From Actinotalea alkalitolerans (GTDB lineage Bacteria > Actinomycetota > Actinomycetes > Actinomycetales > Cellulomonadaceae), in assembly GCF_023369855.1 (NCBI RefSeq), contig NZ_JAMBPP010000024.1, positions 1 through 42,873 of the forward strand: DNA of 42,873 nucleotides, written 5' to 3'. A model generated the notes under the pieces. The model saw nothing but the letters and a program-made list of their open reading frames with translations. It had not been told where the DNA came from and did no database searches. Shown here piece after piece: positions 19,393 through 29,843 of the stretch. Positions within the stretch are counted from its first letter, which is position 1; each line of letters starts with the position of its first letter. The position numbers and the translations under genes are program-made.

Positions 19393-20612
19393 GCGCCCCG
19401 CTCCACCATGAACGTGACCCCTTCGCCGAGGTCGACGATGACGTGGGGCTCCACGACGGTGGGCTCGCCCGGGTGCAGACGCTGGGCGCCCTTGCCGGGA
19501 CGCAGCACGAGGACGCCGTTGGTCGAGCGCAGGTCGGTGACCAGGACGTCCTCGCCGTCCATCCGGACCTCGGCGTGGGTGCGCGAGATGTCCTGGTTGG
19601 GGCTGGCCACCGTCACCAGGCGCGGCAGCTCGCGGTTGGCGACCCGCGAGACCTGCGGGGCGCGACCCAGCAGCACCGGCCGGTTGAGCGCGACCACCAG
19701 ACCCGAGGAGAGCAACAGCTTCGCCGGGGGCGGTGTGCGTGGTGCGGGCACGGCCAACGGGCCCGGGACCGCGTCCCCGGCCCAGTCCGGGAGCTGGCGA
19801 CGCAGGGCCACCACGTCCGAGCTCAGCACGGTCATGCCGTCGTGGTCCTCACCCACCGGGACCAGCGGGGGCAGCAGCCCCGTCAGCTCGGCGTCCAGCG
19901 GCTCGGGCACCGGGTGACCCGTCGTGCCGACCGGCTGGGCGGAGGGTGACGCGGGTGCGGCCGGAGGACCGGTCGGCTGGGTGTGCGGGCGCTGGGTCGG
20001 CGTGACGGGGGCAGTGGCCGGTGCGGCGGGCGGCTGCATCAGGGTGTGCTCGAGGTCGTCGAGGCCGTCGTCGGCGGGCGCGACGACCGGGGGCGGCTCG
20101 GCCACCTCGCCGCCGGCCGTGGCCCGACCCACGGGCTCCTGACGCGCGGGCTGCGGCGCGGCCCGCGTCCCTGCGCGCATCTCGACACCGACACCGGCGG
20201 CCCGCACGACCCCCGAGAGCACCGGCAGCTCCCCCACGCTCGCGGCGTCACCGGCACCCGGGGTGCGCACCACGACCGTCTGCGCGTGCGCGACGATCTC
20301 CTCGCTCCACGTCGAGACCAACGGCCCGCTGACCAGGCGGACGCCCTCGCTGGTGCCGACCTCGACCTCGACGTCGCCCCGGACGACAGCATGGACCTGC
20401 CCGCCCTCGACCGAGACGAGCGCGAACGGGGGCAGGCCCGCCAGGCCCTGGCGCAGCAGCAGCTGCAGCTGCTCGGTGAGCCCGGCGCCCTCGCGCAACG
20501 AGGCCCAGACCTCGTGCACCACGGCCACCGGCGTCGTGGGTGGCAGCAGGGCGACCCGCCCGTCGGTGATCACGGCATACCAGTCACCAGGTGCGTACAC
20601 GGGCACGATCAT
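19389..20612 (-). CDS. FHA-domain protein
   Basis: The 407-residue protein has an N-terminal domain (about 1-150) with mixed alpha/beta character that I do not recognise. A long Pro/Ala/Thr-rich linker (about 160-260) follows, and then a C-terminal FHA domain (about 310-405) with LLGRAPQ, SRTHAEV and RSTNG motifs that form the phosphothreonine-binding face. No membrane helix is visible, so it is probably cytosolic. The threonine-rich segment around LEHTLMQPP could be a kinase target. ATG 20612 overlaps the phosphatase stop (ATGA) and the stop overlaps the kinase GTG, so it sits between phosphatase and kinase in a coupled set. It matches fha of the PFNA cluster. Confidence 0.9.
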   Translation of the reverse strand: MIVPVYAPGDWYAVITDGRVALLPPTTPVAVVHEVWASLREGAGLTEQLQLLLRQGLAGLPPFALVSVEGGQVHAVVRGDVEVEVGTSEGVRLVSGPLVSTWSEEIVAHAQTVVVRTPGAGDAASVGELPVLSGVVRAAGVGVEMRAGTRAAPQPARQEPVGRATAGGEVAEPPPVVAPADDGLDDLEHTLMQPPAAPATAPVTPTQRPHTQPTGPPAAPASPSAQPVGTTGHPVPEPLDAELTGLLPPLVPVGEDHDGMTVLSSDVVALRRQLPDWAGDAVPGPLAVPAPRTPPPAKLLLSSGLVVALNRPVLLGRAPQVSRVANRELPRLVTVASPNQDISRTHAEVRMDGEDVLVTDLRSTNGVLVLRPGKGAQRLHPGEPTVVEPHVIVDLGEGVTFMVERGA

Positions 20613-21514
20613 CGGTTCACCTCCGGAACACGGCTGCGGGTCGGGCTGGGGACGGTCGATCCGTCGATCTCGTCGTCCCAGGGGTCGTGGTCGTCCGGTG
20701 CGGCAGGGGACGCCTGGGAGCGGCCGTCCCGCGCGTTCGAACGCTGGGTGAGCTCGACGTCGGCGGCGTCGTGAGCCGCGGCGACGTCGACCACGACCGC
20801 ACTGACGTTGTCCCGCCCTCCCGCCACGAGGGCGTCGGCGACCAGCCGCTGCGCGGCGTCCTGCGGGTCGGCGACCTCGCTGAGCACCCGGTGGATCGCC
20901 ACGTCGGAGAGCTCGGTGGTCAGGCCGTCCGAGCAGATCAGGAGGCGGTCGGACGTGCCCGCGGGGATCAGCCAGTAGTCCGGCTCGGGCTCGGAGCCGG
21001 TCCCGACGGCGCGGGTGATGATGTGCCTCTCGGGGTGCCCCGGAGCGTCCTCGGGCAGCAGCTCGCCCGCGTCGATCATCTCCTGGACCACCGAGTGGTC
21101 CACGCTGATCTGGACCAGGCCGCCGGCCGCGAGCCGGTACACGCGCGAGTCACCGATGTTGAAGACGAGCCAGTACGAACCGCCGTCGTGCGCCGCGATC
21201 GCGACCCCCGCGACGGTCGTCCCGGCCGTGCGCCCCTCCGCGACGGTCTCCCGCAGGCGGGTGGCGGTGCGGTGGAAGCAGGCATGGACCTCGTCCGGAG
21301 AGGCACCGGCACGCCCGGCGAGCTGGGAGAACTCCTCGACGGCCAGCCGGCTCGCGACGTCACCGGCCGCGTGACCGCCCATGCCGTCGGCCACCAGGAA
21401 GACCGGAGGGTAGGCGAGGAGTGCGTCCTCGTTGAGCCTGCGGACCCGACCACGGTCGGTCGCAGATCCCCACGACGTGCGCACGGCACTCCCCTCGACG
21501 CGCTCCACCTGCAC
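20609..21514 (-). CDS. PP2C-type Ser/Thr protein phosphatase (PrpC/Stp-like)
   Basis: The 301-residue product carries the PP2C metal-binding motifs: NED (28-30), VADGMGGH (D43-G44), CSDGLT and GGRDNVSAVVVD, with GDSRVYR and TRAVG between. It should dephosphorylate targets of the neighbouring kinase. No membrane helix is seen. The start is GTG 21514, because AGGGGGGAG lies 5 nt upstream, the strongest ribosome site in the cluster, while ATG 21550 has none. Its C-terminal 35 residues are polar. As first gene of the coupled set it probably carries the operon's ribosome-entry site. It matches prpC of the PFNA cluster. Confidence 0.93.
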   Translation of the reverse strand: MQVERVEGSAVRTSWGSATDRGRVRRLNEDALLAYPPVFLVADGMGGHAAGDVASRLAVEEFSQLAGRAGASPDEVHACFHRTATRLRETVAEGRTAGTTVAGVAIAAHDGGSYWLVFNIGDSRVYRLAAGGLVQISVDHSVVQEMIDAGELLPEDAPGHPERHIITRAVGTGSEPEPDYWLIPAGTSDRLLICSDGLTTELSDVAIHRVLSEVADPQDAAQRLVADALVAGGRDNVSAVVVDVAAAHDAADVELTQRSNARDGRSQASPAAPDDHDPWDDEIDGSTVPSPTRSRVPEVNR

Positions 21515-21669
21515 GGGTACTCCCCCCTGCCGACTCCTTCCCGGGAACATCGGCGCGAACCGGTCCGGGCATTAGCCCGAATGGGGTAACGGTCCTGTGA
21601 AAGTGGTCGACCCCGGCAGGCCGGGTGGGTGGGCGGCTGGACACCGCGCCGAGGGGAAGGCTACCCAGT
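21515..21669 (-). promoter_or_regulatory. Leader/promoter region of the signalling operon
   Basis: This stretch holds no gene. On the minus strand it contains TTTCACAGG, then GTTACCCC, then GGGCTAATGCC. TTCACA and GCTAAT are 19 nt apart and could serve as a weak -35/-10 pair, but I am not confident. The strong ribosome site of the phosphatase gene lies at the near end (21520-21528). Confidence 0.25.
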
Positions 21670-21707
21670 GCGCGCGGGTCCTGTGAGGCACTCCGGGACC
21701 CACGCGC
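21670..21707 (-). terminator. Strong hairpin 8 nt after the polyprenyl synthase stop
   Basis: GCGCGCGGGTCC (21670-21681) and GGACCCACGCGC (21696-21707) pair over 12 bp with one G-U wobble around a 14-base loop. It follows the last stop of the nuo/polyprenyl operon directly and precedes the signalling operon on the same strand. There is no T-tract, as is common for actinobacterial terminators. Confidence 0.6.
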
Positions 21708-21714
21708 AGCGGCC

Positions 21715-22719
21715 TCAGGCCGCGCGGTCGACCAGCGCCTGCGCGAACGAGACCAACGACTCCTTGACCGCTCCGGCCGGCAACGGGTCCAGGGCGTCGA
21801 CGGCCTCCTGCGCGCAGGCCACCGCGCGGCGGCGCGTCTGCTCGACGACGCCGTGACGACTGAGCCGCGCGACGGCCTCGGACAGGACGTCGTCGGTGGA
21901 GAGGTCCCCGTCCAGGAGGGAGACCAGCTCGCGGTCCAGGTCGGTGCCCTCGGGGCCACCCGCCTGCGCGCGGAGCAGCAGGGCCGGCATCGTCGGGACC
22001 TTCTCCCGCAGGTCCGTGCCGGGGGTCTTGCCGGTCTGCGCACCGTCGGCGCTCAGGTCGATCACGTCGTCGGCGAGCTGGAAGGCCACACCGACCTTCT
22101 CCCCGTAGGCGATCAGGGTGCGCACCACGGCCGGGCGGCAGCCGGCGAACATCGCACCGAACCGGGCCGAGGTCGCGATGAGCGAACCGGTCTTGTCCGA
22201 GAGCACCTGGAGGTAGTGCTCGACCGGATCCTGGTCGGGACCGGGACCCACGGTCTCGTGGAGCTGCCCCAGGCAGAGCCGCTCGAAGGTGTTCGCCTGG
22301 ATGCGGACGGCCTCGGGGCCGAGCCCCGCGACGATCCGGGAGGCCCGGGCGAAGAGCAGGTCACCGGTGAGGATCGCGACGTGGTTGCCCCAGACCTCGT
22401 GGGCCGCCGGGGCCCCGCGGCGCAACGGCGCGGAGTCCATGACGTCGTCGTGGTAGAGCGTCGCCAGGTGGGTCAGCTCGACCACCACCGCGGCGTCGAC
22501 GACCTCAGGGCGCTGGCCCTCGCCGAGCTGGGCGGCGAGCAGCGTCAGCAACGGCCGCAGCCGCTTGCCGCCCGCGTTGACCAGGTGCCGTGACGTCGCG
22601 TCCGCGAGCAGGTCGGCGTGCGCGACGGCGTCGCGCAGCCGCTCCTCGACCAGCGCGAGCCGAGCGGTCAGCAGCTCGGCCAGCTCGGGGTCGGCCATCG
22701 GCAGCGAGGCGGTGCTCAC
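21715..22719 (-). CDS. Long-chain trans-polyprenyl diphosphate synthase (menaquinone side chain)
   Basis: The 334-residue enzyme has GGKRLRP (50-56), the first Asp-rich motif DDVMD (91-95) and the second DDVID (217-221), which bind allylic and isopentenyl diphosphate through magnesium. The residue five before the first motif is Ala86, a small residue that in this family allows chain growth beyond C20. A hepta- to nonaprenyl product for menaquinone is therefore likely; exact length cannot be read. The GTG start at 22719 overlaps the nuoN stop (GTGA), so it is coupled to the complex I operon, which fits supply of quinone for that enzyme. A strong hairpin follows the stop. The upstream open frame to 23517 is nuoN antisense. 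Confidence 0.9.
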   Translation of the reverse strand: MSTASLPMADPELAELLTARLALVEERLRDAVAHADLLADATSRHLVNAGGKRLRPLLTLLAAQLGEGQRPEVVDAAVVVELTHLATLYHDDVMDSAPLRRGAPAAHEVWGNHVAILTGDLLFARASRIVAGLGPEAVRIQANTFERLCLGQLHETVGPGPDQDPVEHYLQVLSDKTGSLIATSARFGAMFAGCRPAVVRTLIAYGEKVGVAFQLADDVIDLSADGAQTGKTPGTDLREKVPTMPALLLRAQAGGPEGTDLDRELVSLLDGDLSTDDVLSEAVARLSRHGVVEQTRRRAVACAQEAVDALDPLPAGAVKESLVSFAQALVDRAA

Positions 22720-24299
22720 GGGATGAACTTCGCTGCGTCCGCGAAGAGCTCGAGCACCGGCGAGGGCAGCACACCCAGCGCGATCGTGCCGACGACGCCC
22801 AGCCCGATCGCCACGGCGGTGAGCCCTTCGGAGGGGACCACGGTGGTGGACTCCCCCGGTGTGCCGACCGGGTCGGTGAAGAACATCAGCACCACCAGGC
22901 GGACGTAGAAGAAGACCGCCGCCGCGGAGGCCAGCACACCCACCACGACCAACCAGGTCAGGCCGCCCTCGACGGCTGCCGAGAACACCGCGAACTTCCC
23001 GGTGAACCCGGCCGTCAGGGGGATGCCTGCGAACGACAGCAGGAACAGCGTGAACGCACCGGCGAGCACCGGGTGGCGCTGGCCCAGCCCGGACCACTGC
23101 GAGAGGTGCGTCGCCTCGGCGACGATCGCACCGCCCGGCCCGGCGTTGACCTCGCGGACCAGCGAGACGACCGCGAACGCGCCGATCGTGGCCAGGCCGT
23201 AGGCGAGCAGGTAGAACAGCACCGAGCTGATGCCGCTCGAGGTGAGGGCCACGACGCCGACCAGGACGAAACCCGCGTGAGCGATCGAGGAGTAGGCCAG
23301 CATGCGCTTGACGTCGGTCTGCACGATCGCGATGACCGTGCCGACCACCATGCTCAGCACCGCCACGACCCACAGCACCGGCATCACGTCCCACTCCAGG
23401 GGCGGCAGCACCACGTAGACGATGCGGAGCAGGGCGCCGAACGCGGCGATCTTGGTGCAGGCCGCCATGAAGCCGGTGATCGGGGTCGGGGCACCCTGGT
23501 AGACGTCCGGGGTCCACGAGTGGAACGGCACCGCGCCGACCTTGAAGAGCAGCCCGACGAGCAGCAGCAGCACACCCGCGATCAGCAGCGGGTCCAGGCC
23601 GGTGACCGTGGTCGTCGCGGCGGCGATGTCCGCCAGCCGCAGCGAGCCGGAGAAGCCGTACAGCAGCGCAGCACCGAACAGGAAGAAGGCCGAGGCGAAC
23701 GCTCCCAGGAGGAAGTACTTCATCGACGCCTCCTGGCTGAGCAGGCGACGGCGACGTGCCGTGCCGGACAGCAGGTACAGCGGCAGCGAGAGCACCTCGA
23801 GGGCGACGAAGAGGGTCAGCAGGTCACCCGCAGCAGGGAAGATCATCATGCCGCCGACGGCGAACAGGATCAGCGGGTAGATCTCCGTCTGCTGCTGCCC
23901 CGTGCGACGCGCGAGCTCTTCGTACTCCGACCCGGGTACCGCGGCCGCCGACGGCGCGAACGCGTCCTCGCCCGCGGTGGTGCGGTCCGCCACGACGAGC
24001 AGGCTGACCAGGGCCAGCAGAGCGATCATGCCCTGGAGGGCCAGTGCCGGCCCGTCGATCAGCATCGAGCCGCCCAGGACGACCGTGCCCCCGGTGTCGC
24101 GGACCCCCGCCCACAGGGCGGACACGGCGACCACGGCGCCGGCCAGGGCCACCAGGGCCAGCGCCAGCTGCACCGGACGGCGGGCCCGACGCGGGACGAA
24201 GGCCTCGACGAGCACCCCGACGACCCCGGCGCCGAGCACCAGGATGACGGGGACCAGGTGCGCCCAGGGGATCTCGGGAGCCACGAAGGCCGATGTCAC
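22716..24299 (-). CDS. nuoN: NADH-quinone oxidoreductase subunit N
   Basis: The 527-residue membrane protein has about 14 hydrophobic helices of the antiporter-like type and the VGLLFKVGAVPFHSWTPDVY block typical of NuoN, with Lys in the channel-lining helices. It is one of three proton-pumping subunits of complex I, next to NuoM and NuoK in the membrane arm. GTG 24299 overlaps the nuoM stop (GTGA). A hydrophilic insert of about 25 residues (RTTAGEDAFAPSAAA region, near residue 125) precedes YPLILFAVGGMM. Confidence 0.95.
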   Translation of the reverse strand: MTSAFVAPEIPWAHLVPVILVLGAGVVGVLVEAFVPRRARRPVQLALALVALAGAVVAVSALWAGVRDTGGTVVLGGSMLIDGPALALQGMIALLALVSLLVVADRTTAGEDAFAPSAAAVPGSEYEELARRTGQQQTEIYPLILFAVGGMMIFPAAGDLLTLFVALEVLSLPLYLLSGTARRRRLLSQEASMKYFLLGAFASAFFLFGAALLYGFSGSLRLADIAAATTTVTGLDPLLIAGVLLLLVGLLFKVGAVPFHSWTPDVYQGAPTPITGFMAACTKIAAFGALLRIVYVVLPPLEWDVMPVLWVVAVLSMVVGTVIAIVQTDVKRMLAYSSIAHAGFVLVGVVALTSSGISSVLFYLLAYGLATIGAFAVVSLVREVNAGPGGAIVAEATHLSQWSGLGQRHPVLAGAFTLFLLSFAGIPLTAGFTGKFAVFSAAVEGGLTWLVVVGVLASAAAVFFYVRLVVLMFFTDPVGTPGESTTVVPSEGLTAVAIGLGVVGTIALGVLPSPVLELFADAAKFIP

Positions 24300-25894
24300 T
24301 GGTCGCTCCCGTCGTCGGTGGAACTGGTATCTGCCAGGAAGCCGAGCCCCATGGAGGGTTCGACGTCCTGGACACCCACCTCCAGCAGGGTCTGCGTCGC
24401 GGGCTCGCGGAACAGGTCGAGCGCAGGCGCGGGGTAGAAGCCCAGAGCGATCATCGCGGCGATCAGCGGTCCGACCACCCACCGCTCGCGCGAGGAGAGG
24501 TCAGGCATGGTCGAGAGCTCGGGGCGCACCGCACCGGTGAACACCTTCTGGTACATGATCAGCACGTACAGGGCGGCGAGCACGACGCCGAGCACGGCGA
24601 CCACGGCGGCCGGCTGGTTGCGCCCGAAGGTGCCGACCAGCACCAGGAACTCGCTGACGAAGGTGGACAGCCCGGGCAGCGACAGTGCCGAGAGACCCGC
24701 CACCAGGAAGGTGCCGGCCAGCACGGGGACGACCTTCTGGAGCCCGCCGAAGTCGGACAGCCGCTGCGAGCCGCGGCGTGCGACGAGGAAGCCACCCAGC
24801 AGGAAGAGCGCTCCGGTCGAGAGCCCGTGGTTGACCATGTAGAAGGAGGCGCCCTGGATGCTCACCGAGGTGAACGCGAAGATCCCCAGGACGATGAAGC
24901 CGAAGTGGCTCACCGAGGTGTAGGCGATCAGCCGCATGAGGTCCTCCTGGCCGATCGCCAGCAGCGCGCCGTACAGGATCGACACGACCGCGAGCACGAT
25001 GATCACCGGCGCGGCCCACTGCGAGGCGTTCGGGAACAGCGGCAGGCACAGCGTCAGCATCCCGAAGGTCCCGACCTTGTCGAGCACCCCGACCAGGAGC
25101 ACCGAGGTGCCGGCAGGTGACTGCTCGGCGGCGTCGGGCAGCCAGGTGTGCACGGGCCACATCGGCGCCTTGATCGCGAAGGCCAGGAAGAAGGCCAGGA
25201 ACAGCAGCCGCTCGGTGGTCACCGGCAGGTCGATGCCGACCAGGTTCTCGATCAGGAAGCCGTCCGGTCCGCCCGGGCCGTTGAGGTACAGCGCGACCAC
25301 GCCGACCAGCATGACCAGCCCGCCGGCGAGGGAGAACAGCAGGAACTTGACCGCTGCGTAGCGACGCTGCAGTCCGCCGAAGGCCCCGATCATGAAGTAG
25401 ACCGGGATGAGCATCGCCTCGAACAGCACGTAGAACAAGAAGACGTCACGCGCGGCGAACACTGCGACCATGAAGGCCTCGAGGACGAGCACCAGGGCGA
25501 AGTAGTGGCGGATGCGCAGCCCCGCGGCCCCCTCGGACGCCCCGTCGGCCGCGGCCGCGTCGGGGTGCTCGCGCCAGGCAGCCAGCAGCACCAGCGGGAC
25601 CAGCACGACCGACAGCAGCACCAGGGACAGCCCCACGCCGTTGACACCGAGGGCGTAGCTGACCCCCAGCGCGGGGATCCAGGAGACCTGCTCGAGGAGC
25701 TGGTGGGTCCCGGCCGCGGAGGTGTCGAAGGCGAGCGTGGCCACCACGCCCAGCGCCAGGACGACGAGGGAGACCCCGACGGCGACGTGCCGCGAGTGAC
25801 GTCGCACCGACTCGGGGAGGGCCCAGAGGAGCGCGGCACCCAGCAGCGGCACCACGATCAACGTGGTCAGCCAGGGGAAGGTCTGATCCTGCAT
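24296..25894 (-). CDS. nuoM: NADH-quinone oxidoreductase subunit M
   Basis: The 532-residue antiporter-like proton-pumping subunit has the hallmark AFAIKAPMWPVHTWLPDAAE and AYTSVSHFGFIVLGIFAF motifs, with the conserved Glu in LVLEAFMVAVFAARD and Lys in the discontinuous helix regions. It sits in the membrane arm between NuoN and NuoL. The start is ATG 25894, with GGGAAGAG 6 nt upstream; a 14-nt gap separates it from nuoL. An Ala-rich hydrophilic stretch (DAAAADGASEGAAG) lies in one loop near residue 120. Confidence 0.95.
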   Translation of the reverse strand: MQDQTFPWLTTLIVVPLLGAALLWALPESVRRHSRHVAVGVSLVVLALGVVATLAFDTSAAGTHQLLEQVSWIPALGVSYALGVNGVGLSLVLLSVVLVPLVLLAAWREHPDAAAADGASEGAAGLRIRHYFALVLVLEAFMVAVFAARDVFLFYVLFEAMLIPVYFMIGAFGGLQRRYAAVKFLLFSLAGGLVMLVGVVALYLNGPGGPDGFLIENLVGIDLPVTTERLLFLAFFLAFAIKAPMWPVHTWLPDAAEQSPAGTSVLLVGVLDKVGTFGMLTLCLPLFPNASQWAAPVIIVLAVVSILYGALLAIGQEDLMRLIAYTSVSHFGFIVLGIFAFTSVSIQGASFYMVNHGLSTGALFLLGGFLVARRGSQRLSDFGGLQKVVPVLAGTFLVAGLSALSLPGLSTFVSEFLVLVGTFGRNQPAAVVAVLGVVLAALYVLIMYQKVFTGAVRPELSTMPDLSSRERWVVGPLIAAMIALGFYPAPALDLFREPATQTLLEVGVQDVEPSMGLGFLADTSSTDDGSDQ

Positions 25895-25908
25895 GTGTAT
25901 CTCTTCCC

Positions 25909-27912
25909 TCAGATCCGGAACGCCAGGACGACGGCCGCGAGCAGGACGACCCCGATGACCATGGTGGCTGCGTAGGACCGCACGTAACCGGTCTGCCACC
26001 GCCGGGCGAGCTCGCCCGACCCGGCCACGACCCGGGCGAGCCCGGTGACGCTGCCGTCCACGACCTGGCGGTCGCCGTAGACCAACGAGCGGGTCAGGTA
26101 CTGGCCGGGGCGCATCAGCAGGCCCTCGTTGACCTCGTCCTGGTACAGGTCACGGCGCGCGGCACGGGTCAGCACCGAGCCACGCGGCGGAACCACGGCC
26201 ACCGGCGAGGCGGCGTACTGACGCCAGGCCAGGAACGCGCCGGCGATCACCAGCACCAGGGTCAGGGTGATGATCAGCGGGATCGGCAGCACGGGGTCGT
26301 GGTGCTCGACGTGACCGGTCACCGGCTCGAGCCAGTGCTCGAAGGCGTTGCCGATCGCCAGGACGCCACCCAGCGCGACCGAGCCGGCGGCCAGCACGAC
26401 CATCGGCCAGATCATCAGGGCCGGGGACTCGTGCGGGTCCTGGACCGGCTCGTCGACCGTCTCGGTCTCCGAGACCCGGTGGCCGGGCCAGCGCGAGCTG
26501 CCGTGGAAGGTCATGAAGAACAGCCGCGACATGTAGAACGCGGTGATGCCGGCACCGACCAGGGCGACCGTGCCGAAGACCCAGGGCTGCCAGCCGGTGC
26601 CACCGTCCGCCGCGAAGGCCGACTCGATGATCTTGTCCTTGCTCCAGAAGCCCGAGAAGGGCGGCACTCCCAGGATCGCCAGCCATCCCAGTCCGAACGT
26701 GATCCAGGTGATCTTCATGTACCGGCGCAGCGCCCCGTACCTGCGCATGTCGACCTCGTTGTGCATGCCGTGCATGACCGATCCCGCACCCAGGAACATG
26801 CCGGCCTTGAAGAAGCCGTGGGTCAGCAGGTGGAAGATCGCGAAGGCGTAGCCGATCGGCCCGAGACCGGCGGCCAGCATCATGTAGCCGATCTGGGACA
26901 TGGTCGAGGCGGCGAGGGTCTTCTTGATGTCGTCCTTGGCGCAACCGACCACGGCCCCGAAGATCAGGGTGATCGCACCGACGATCGCGACGACCAGCAA
27001 CGCGTTGGGGGCACCCTCGTAGACCGGGGCCGACCTGACCACGAGGTACACGCCCGCGGTGACCATGGTCGCTGCGTGGATCAGGGCCGAGACGGGCGTG
27101 GGGCCGGCCATGGCGTCACCGAGCCAGGCCTGCAGCGGGAACTGCGCCGACTTGCCGCACGCGGCGAGCAGCAGCATCAGGCCGGCCGCGGTCAGCAGAC
27201 CCTCGTTGGCCCCGGACGCGAGCCCGAAGACCGTCTCGAAGTCGGTGGCACCGAAGGCCGCGAAGAGGATCATGATCGCCACGAGCAGCCCGACGTCACC
27301 GACACGGTTGGCCACGAAGGCCTTCTTGGCCGCGACCGCGTTGGGCAGGTCGTGGTTCCAGAAGCCGATCAGCAGGTACGAGGCCAGGCCCACGCCCTCC
27401 CACCCGACGAAGAGCAGCACGTAGCTGTCCGCGAGCACCAGCAGGAGCATCGCCGCGACGAAGAGGTTGAGATAGGCGAAGAAGCGGCGCCGGCTCGTGT
27501 CGTGCTCCATGTACGCCACGGAGTAGACGTGGATGAGCGTGCCCACGAAGGTCACCAGCATCACGAAGGTCAACGAGAGCGGGTCGATCCGCAGACCGGC
27601 GTCCAGGGTGAACGCCCCGGCGGAGATCCACTCGAAGAGGTGCAGGTCTGCGACACGCTCCTGCGCAGGCGCACCGAGGGTCGCGACCATCAGGACCGCG
27701 CCCACCACGAAGGCCGAGCCCGAGGCAGCGACCCCGAACCAGTGGCCCCAGCCGTCGGCACGTCGCCCGGCCAGCAGCAGCACGGCCGCGCCGACCAGTG
27801 GCAGGGCCACCAGCAGCCAGGCCAGGGACAGGACACCCGTGGCCGGGACGGCCGCGGCCACACCCTCGACCTGCGAGCCCGACATCACCAGGGCAGGAAG
27901 AACTGAAGTCAT
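25909..27912 (-). CDS. nuoL: NADH-quinone oxidoreductase subunit L
   Basis: The product is 667 residues and is the distal antiporter-like subunit of complex I with its long C-terminal lateral helix. It shows [35 protein letters not shown] and [18 protein letters not shown], all diagnostic of NuoL. ATG 27912 is used; an adjacent GTG at 27915 is also possible. GAGGAG lies 9 nt before the ATG and overlaps the nuoK stop region. A 13-nt gap separates it from nuoK. Confidence 0.96.
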   Translation of the reverse strand: MTSVLPALVMSGSQVEGVAAAVPATGVLSLAWLLVALPLVGAAVLLLAGRRADGWGHWFGVAASGSAFVVGAVLMVATLGAPAQERVADLHLFEWISAGAFTLDAGLRIDPLSLTFVMLVTFVGTLIHVYSVAYMEHDTSRRRFFAYLNLFVAAMLLLVLADSYVLLFVGWEGVGLASYLLIGFWNHDLPNAVAAKKAFVANRVGDVGLLVAIMILFAAFGATDFETVFGLASGANEGLLTAAGLMLLLAACGKSAQFPLQAWLGDAMAGPTPVSALIHAATMVTAGVYLVVRSAPVYEGAPNALLVVAIVGAITLIFGAVVGCAKDDIKKTLAASTMSQIGYMMLAAGLGPIGYAFAIFHLLTHGFFKAGMFLGAGSVMHGMHNEVDMRRYGALRRYMKITWITFGLGWLAILGVPPFSGFWSKDKIIESAFAADGGTGWQPWVFGTVALVGAGITAFYMSRLFFMTFHGSSRWPGHRVSETETVDEPVQDPHESPALMIWPMVVLAAGSVALGGVLAIGNAFEHWLEPVTGHVEHHDPVLPIPLIITLTLVLVIAGAFLAWRQYAASPVAVVPPRGSVLTRAARRDLYQDEVNEGLLMRPGQYLTRSLVYGDRQVVDGSVTGLARVVAGSGELARRWQTGYVRSYAATMVIGVVLLAAVVLAFRI

Positions 27913-27925
27913 CACCGCGCGCTCC

Positions 27926-28225
27926 TCAGCTCTTCAACAGGTTGACGTCGTCGACAGAGGCCGACTGGCGGGTGCGGAAGATCGCCAGGATGATCGCGAG
28001 CCCGATGACGACCTCGGCGGCGGCCACGACCATCACGAAGAAGGCCATCACCTGCCCGCTCAGGTCGCCGTGCATGCGGGCGAAGGTCACGAAGGCGAGG
28101 TTCGCGGCGTTGAGCATCAGCTCGACACCCATGAAGACGATGATCGCGTTGCGTCGTAGCAGCACCGCCATCGCACCGATGCTGAACAGCACCGAGGCCA
28201 GAACCAGGTAGTTGGACAGGTTCAC
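27926..28225 (-). CDS. nuoK: NADH-quinone oxidoreductase subunit K
   Basis: The 99-residue protein has three transmembrane helices and the conserved buried glutamates in [13 protein letters not shown] and [11 protein letters not shown] that carry protons in the E-channel of complex I. The length is typical. The GTG start at 28225 overlaps the nuoJ stop (GTGA). The TGA lies in the leader of nuoL next to its ribosome site. Confidence 0.96.
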   Translation of the reverse strand: MNLSNYLVLASVLFSIGAMAVLLRRNAIIVFMGVELMLNAANLAFVTFARMHGDLSGQVMAFFVMVVAAAEVVIGLAIILAIFRTRQSASVDDVNLLKS

Positions 28226-29130
28226 TGGACCGTCTCCTCGCCGGTGATGGACCGCTGCGGCGGCGTCGAGCCGACGCCACCGGTCGTCCCGGGTCCGGTG
28301 TCGGGTGCGTCGAGGTAGCGGGCCGCGTCGCCGGCGCCGTTGTCCGCGGCCACCTCGTCGACCGACCGCTCCTGGCCACGTACCCGCAGCACCCGGGACA
28401 CCGAGGCGTCGATCGGACGTCCCTGGGCGTCGAGCGCGGGTACGTCCATGGCGTTGCTGCGGGCGTAGACACCGGGGGCCGGCAGGGGCACCAGGCTGGT
28501 TCCGGCAGCGACCCGGGCGTCCGCGCGCTCCTTCTGACCGACCTTGCGGGTCAGCCGTTCGCGGTGGGTGAAGACGAGGGCGCCGACCGCTGCGGTGATC
28601 AGCAGCACGCCGACCACCTCGAGGGCGAACACGTAGTCGCCGAAGATGATCCGTGCCAGCCCCACCGGGTTGGTGTCCGCGTTCGCGGCGTCCAGACCCT
28701 GCGGGGCGATGCCCGAGGCGGTGAGCACCACACCGACGAGCACGCCGGCCAGTCCCAGACCGAAGAGCCACCCGATCCACCGCTGACCCTTGATCGTCTC
28801 GACGAGCGAGTCGGAGGCGTCGACCCCCACGAGCATCAGCACGAACAGGAACAGCATCATGACGGCGCCGGTGTAGACGATCACCTGGACCACGCCCAGG
28901 AACGGCGCCTCCTGCGCGACGTAGAGGATCGCCAGGGAGACCATCACCACGACGACGCTCATCGCGGCGTAGACGGCACGGCGGGCGAAGACCAGTCCGA
29001 GGGCCGCGAGCACCATGATCGGGGCGAGGCACCAGAACAGCAGTGCCTCCCCCGCGCTGGTGCGCCCCGTCTCGGCGAGCGTCCCCGCGGCCGCCGCCAG
29101 CCCAGGTGACGCGAGGTGCAGTGCGGTCAT
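28222..29130 (-). CDS. nuoJ: NADH-quinone oxidoreductase subunit J
   Basis: The product is 302 residues with five hydrophobic helices, including the [20 protein letters not shown] stretch that forms the pi-bulge helix of NuoJ. The last about 110 residues are a hydrophilic tail (Pro, Asp, Arg, Gly-rich), longer than in E. coli but common in actinobacterial NuoJ. It forms part of the E-channel with NuoA, NuoH and NuoK. ATG 29130 overlaps the nuoI stop (ATGA). Confidence 0.95.
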   Translation of the reverse strand: MTALHLASPGLAAAAGTLAETGRTSAGEALLFWCLAPIMVLAALGLVFARRAVYAAMSVVVVMVSLAILYVAQEAPFLGVVQVIVYTGAVMMLFLFVLMLVGVDASDSLVETIKGQRWIGWLFGLGLAGVLVGVVLTASGIAPQGLDAANADTNPVGLARIIFGDYVFALEVVGVLLITAAVGALVFTHRERLTRKVGQKERADARVAAGTSLVPLPAPGVYARSNAMDVPALDAQGRPIDASVSRVLRVRGQERSVDEVAADNGAGDAARYLDAPDTGPGTTGGVGSTPPQRSITGEETVQ

Positions 29131-29843
29131 CGGGTCGCCTCGCTCGTACCGGTACCGGTCCCGGGCCGCAGGACGGCCAGCGACGGGTCGTCGGGACGCC
29201 ACTGCGCGACCCAGTCGATCTGCTCGGGCACCGGGCCGGTCACCTCACCGCGGTAGTAGTCACCGTCGTTCGTCCCCGGGACCATCGGGTGGGGGGCGGC
29301 GAGCATGTCCTCGCCGAGCGGCGCGAGCAGGTCCTGCTTCTCGTAGATCAGGCCACCGCGACTCGGCCCCGCGAGCTCGTACTCGTTGGTCATCGTCAGG
29401 GCCCGGGTCGGGCAGGCCTCGATGCACAGCCCGCAGAAGATGCAGCGCAGGTAGTTGATCTGGTAGACGCGTCCGTACCGCTCACCGGGCGAGTACTGGG
29501 CATCGGGGCTGTTGCTCGCACCCTCGACGTAGATCGCGTCGGCGGGGCAGGCCCACGCGCACAGCTCGCAGCCGATGCACTTCTCGAGACCGTCCGGGTG
29601 CCGGTTGAGCTGGTGGCGACCGTGGTACCGGGGCTTGGTCGGGTGCTTCTCGAACGGGTACTGCTCGGTGATGCCGGGCTTGAACATGGCCGAGAAGGTC
29701 ACGCCGAACCCCGCCACGGGGGCCAGCAGCTCGCCGATCCCCGACTTGGTGGGGATCAGCGACTCGTAGGGCTGGTCGGGCGCCGAGGCGCCTGCGACCT
29801 CTCCGGCGCTCTCGCGCCGGGTCATCTCCTGGTCGTCAGCCAC
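29127..29843 (-). CDS. nuoI: NADH-quinone oxidoreductase subunit I (two [4Fe-4S] clusters)
   Basis: The 238-residue ferredoxin-like subunit has C89-x2-C-x2-C-x3-C99 and C134-x2-C-x2-C-x3-C144, ligating clusters N6a and N6b that pass electrons to N2 in NuoB. GTG 29843 is preferred because AGGAGG lies 6 nt upstream; the ATG at 29825 has AGGAG directly abutting it. With this start the gene overlaps the end of nuoH by 8 nt. The C-terminal 60 residues are a low-complexity tail. Confidence 0.95.
   Translation of the reverse strand: MADDQEMTRRESAGEVAGASAPDQPYESLIPTKSGIGELLAPVAGFGVTFSAMFKPGITEQYPFEKHPTKPRYHGRHQLNRHPDGLEKCIGCELCAWACPADAIYVEGASNSPDAQYSPGERYGRVYQINYLRCIFCGLCIEACPTRALTMTNEYELAGPSRGGLIYEKQDLLAPLGEDMLAAPHPMVPGTNDGDYYRGEVTGPVPEQIDWVAQWRPDDPSLAVLRPGTGTGTSEATR

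Noticed and set aside
22720-23517. N-terminal extension of the polyprenyl synthase frame
   Set aside because: It overlaps nuoN in another frame; the GTGA start at 22719 gives a normal-length enzyme.
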